Shown in pieces: positions 63,499-64,000 of a stretch of 64,000 bases of DNA; positions within the stretch are counted from its first letter, which is position 1; the number at the start of each line of letters is the position of its first letter. The translations under genes and the position numbers were made by a program. Source of the DNA: Massilia aurea (lineage in GTDB: Bacteria > Pseudomonadota > Gammaproteobacteria > Burkholderiales > Burkholderiaceae_D); the NCBI RefSeq assembly GCF_024753205.1, contig NZ_JANUGZ010000002.1, positions 806,001 through 870,000 of the forward strand. Direction: 5' to 3'. Under the pieces are notes generated by a model. The model was not told the DNA's origin. It made no database searches and was given only the letters and a program-made list of their open reading frames with translations.

Positions 63499-64000
63499 AT
63501 GAAACCAGTCCGTCTTCCCGCCGCCGCCACCCTGGCACTGCCCCGCTGGGCCCTGCTTGCGCTGGGCCTGTTCTACATTCTGCCAGGCCTGATCGGGCGC
63601 GACCTGTGGAAGGAAGACGCCGCCAGCTTCGGCATTATGTGGACGATGGCGCATGGCACGCTGGCCGACTGGCTGTATCCGAACATCGCCGGCCTTGCCA
63701 GCGTCGACGAAGGGCCGCTCGCATTCTGGCTCGGCGCCGTATGCATCAAGCTGTTCGGCTGGCTGCTGGGCGACGTGCTCGCCGCCCGCGTTTCGACGGT
63801 CGGCATTTTCGTGCTGGGCACGATGTCGCTCTGGTACACCGCCTTCCACCTGGGCCGGCGCGCTGAAGCGCAACCGCTGCGCCTGGCCTTCGGTGGCCAG
63901 CCCGAACCGGACGACTATGGCCGCATGCTGGGCGATACCGCCGTCCTGATCTACCTCGGCAGCCTGGGCCTGCTGCTGCAAAGCCACCTGACGCTTGCAG
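63499..64000 (+). CDS. ArnT-like membrane glycosyltransferase (partial, runs off right edge)
   Basis: The first 167 codons of a membrane protein. A first hydrophobic helix (about 15-35) leads into GRDLWKEDA, an acidic periplasmic loop typical of GT-C enzymes of the ArnT/PMT type, followed by further helices (WLGAVCIKLFGWLLG; VGIFVLGTMSLWYT). Such enzymes transfer sugars such as aminoarabinose from a lipid carrier to lipid A or proteins. The substrate cannot be called from this fragment. Confidence 0.75.
   Translation, partial: MKPVRLPAAATLALPRWALLALGLFYILPGLIGRDLWKEDAASFGIMWTMAHGTLADWLYPNIAGLASVDEGPLAFWLGAVCIKLFGWLLGDVLAARVSTVGIFVLGTMSLWYTAFHLGRRAEAQPLRLAFGGQPEPDDYGRMLGDTAVLIYLGSLGLLLQSHLTLA

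Overview
The window is a GC-rich, densely packed chromosomal segment. Its gene content, GC-rich codon use and protein sequences suggest a betaproteobacterium, most likely an Oxalobacteraceae/Massilia-type organism; this is an inference from recognised families, as there is no rRNA marker in the window. I see no tRNA, rRNA, CRISPR array, prophage or transposase gene.

Region 1 (1-11.97 kb): a phenylacetate catabolic cluster on the minus strand, read from paaA to paaZ: paaA-B-C-D-E (ring epoxidase), paaG, paaH, paaI, paaK, paaJ, paaY and paaZ, which runs off the left edge. Most junctions overlap by a few bases, so it is probably one operon. The repressor gene paaX is divergent, and the 91 bp between them hold two matching operator-like half sites. 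paaF is not among the visible genes.

Region 2 (12-20.1 kb): housekeeping and metabolic genes: an M14 metallocarboxypeptidase, pmbA/tldE with a small companion ORF, yjgA (darP), mog, an esterase, a class III aminotransferase, a CMD-family protein and an FAH-family hydrolase. Between the carboxypeptidase and pmbA lies a gene-free 341 bp patch with a MITE-like element (29-bp inverted repeats) between two copies of a terminator segment.

Region 3 (20.1-25.4 kb): a caa3-type oxidase locus. coxB (subunit II fused to cytochrome c) and a fused subunit I/III gene follow a cytochrome c lipoprotein; two further cytochrome c genes are divergent. The fused subunit I has Gln where the K-channel Lys is expected.

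Region 4 (25.5-38.4 kb): a sorbosone dehydrogenase-like lipoprotein, an MFS transporter, a KamA-type radical SAM aminomutase, a periplasmic Cache protein followed by a chemoreceptor, 3-methyladenine glycosylase, an HDOD protein, a large IPT/metzincin lipoprotein, a family-6 uracil/hypoxanthine DNA glycosylase and an alpha-amylase.

Region 5 (38.6-49.1 kb): a tripartite RND efflux operon, then a small membrane protein coupled to a catalytically degenerate alpha/beta hydrolase, divergent from a LysR regulator with a perfect palindrome between them, then Mpo1-like, EamA and GNAT genes.

Region 6 (49.3-60.4 kb): the histidine utilisation operon hutU-H-G-F-D-I (formylglutamate branch), with a HutC-type palindrome upstream of hutU, followed by a secreted amidohydrolase, ada, and the regulator hutC on the plus strand.

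Region 7 (60.4-64 kb): a stand-alone receiver protein, trxA, rho, rpmE2 and the start of an ArnT-like membrane glycosyltransferase cut by the right edge.
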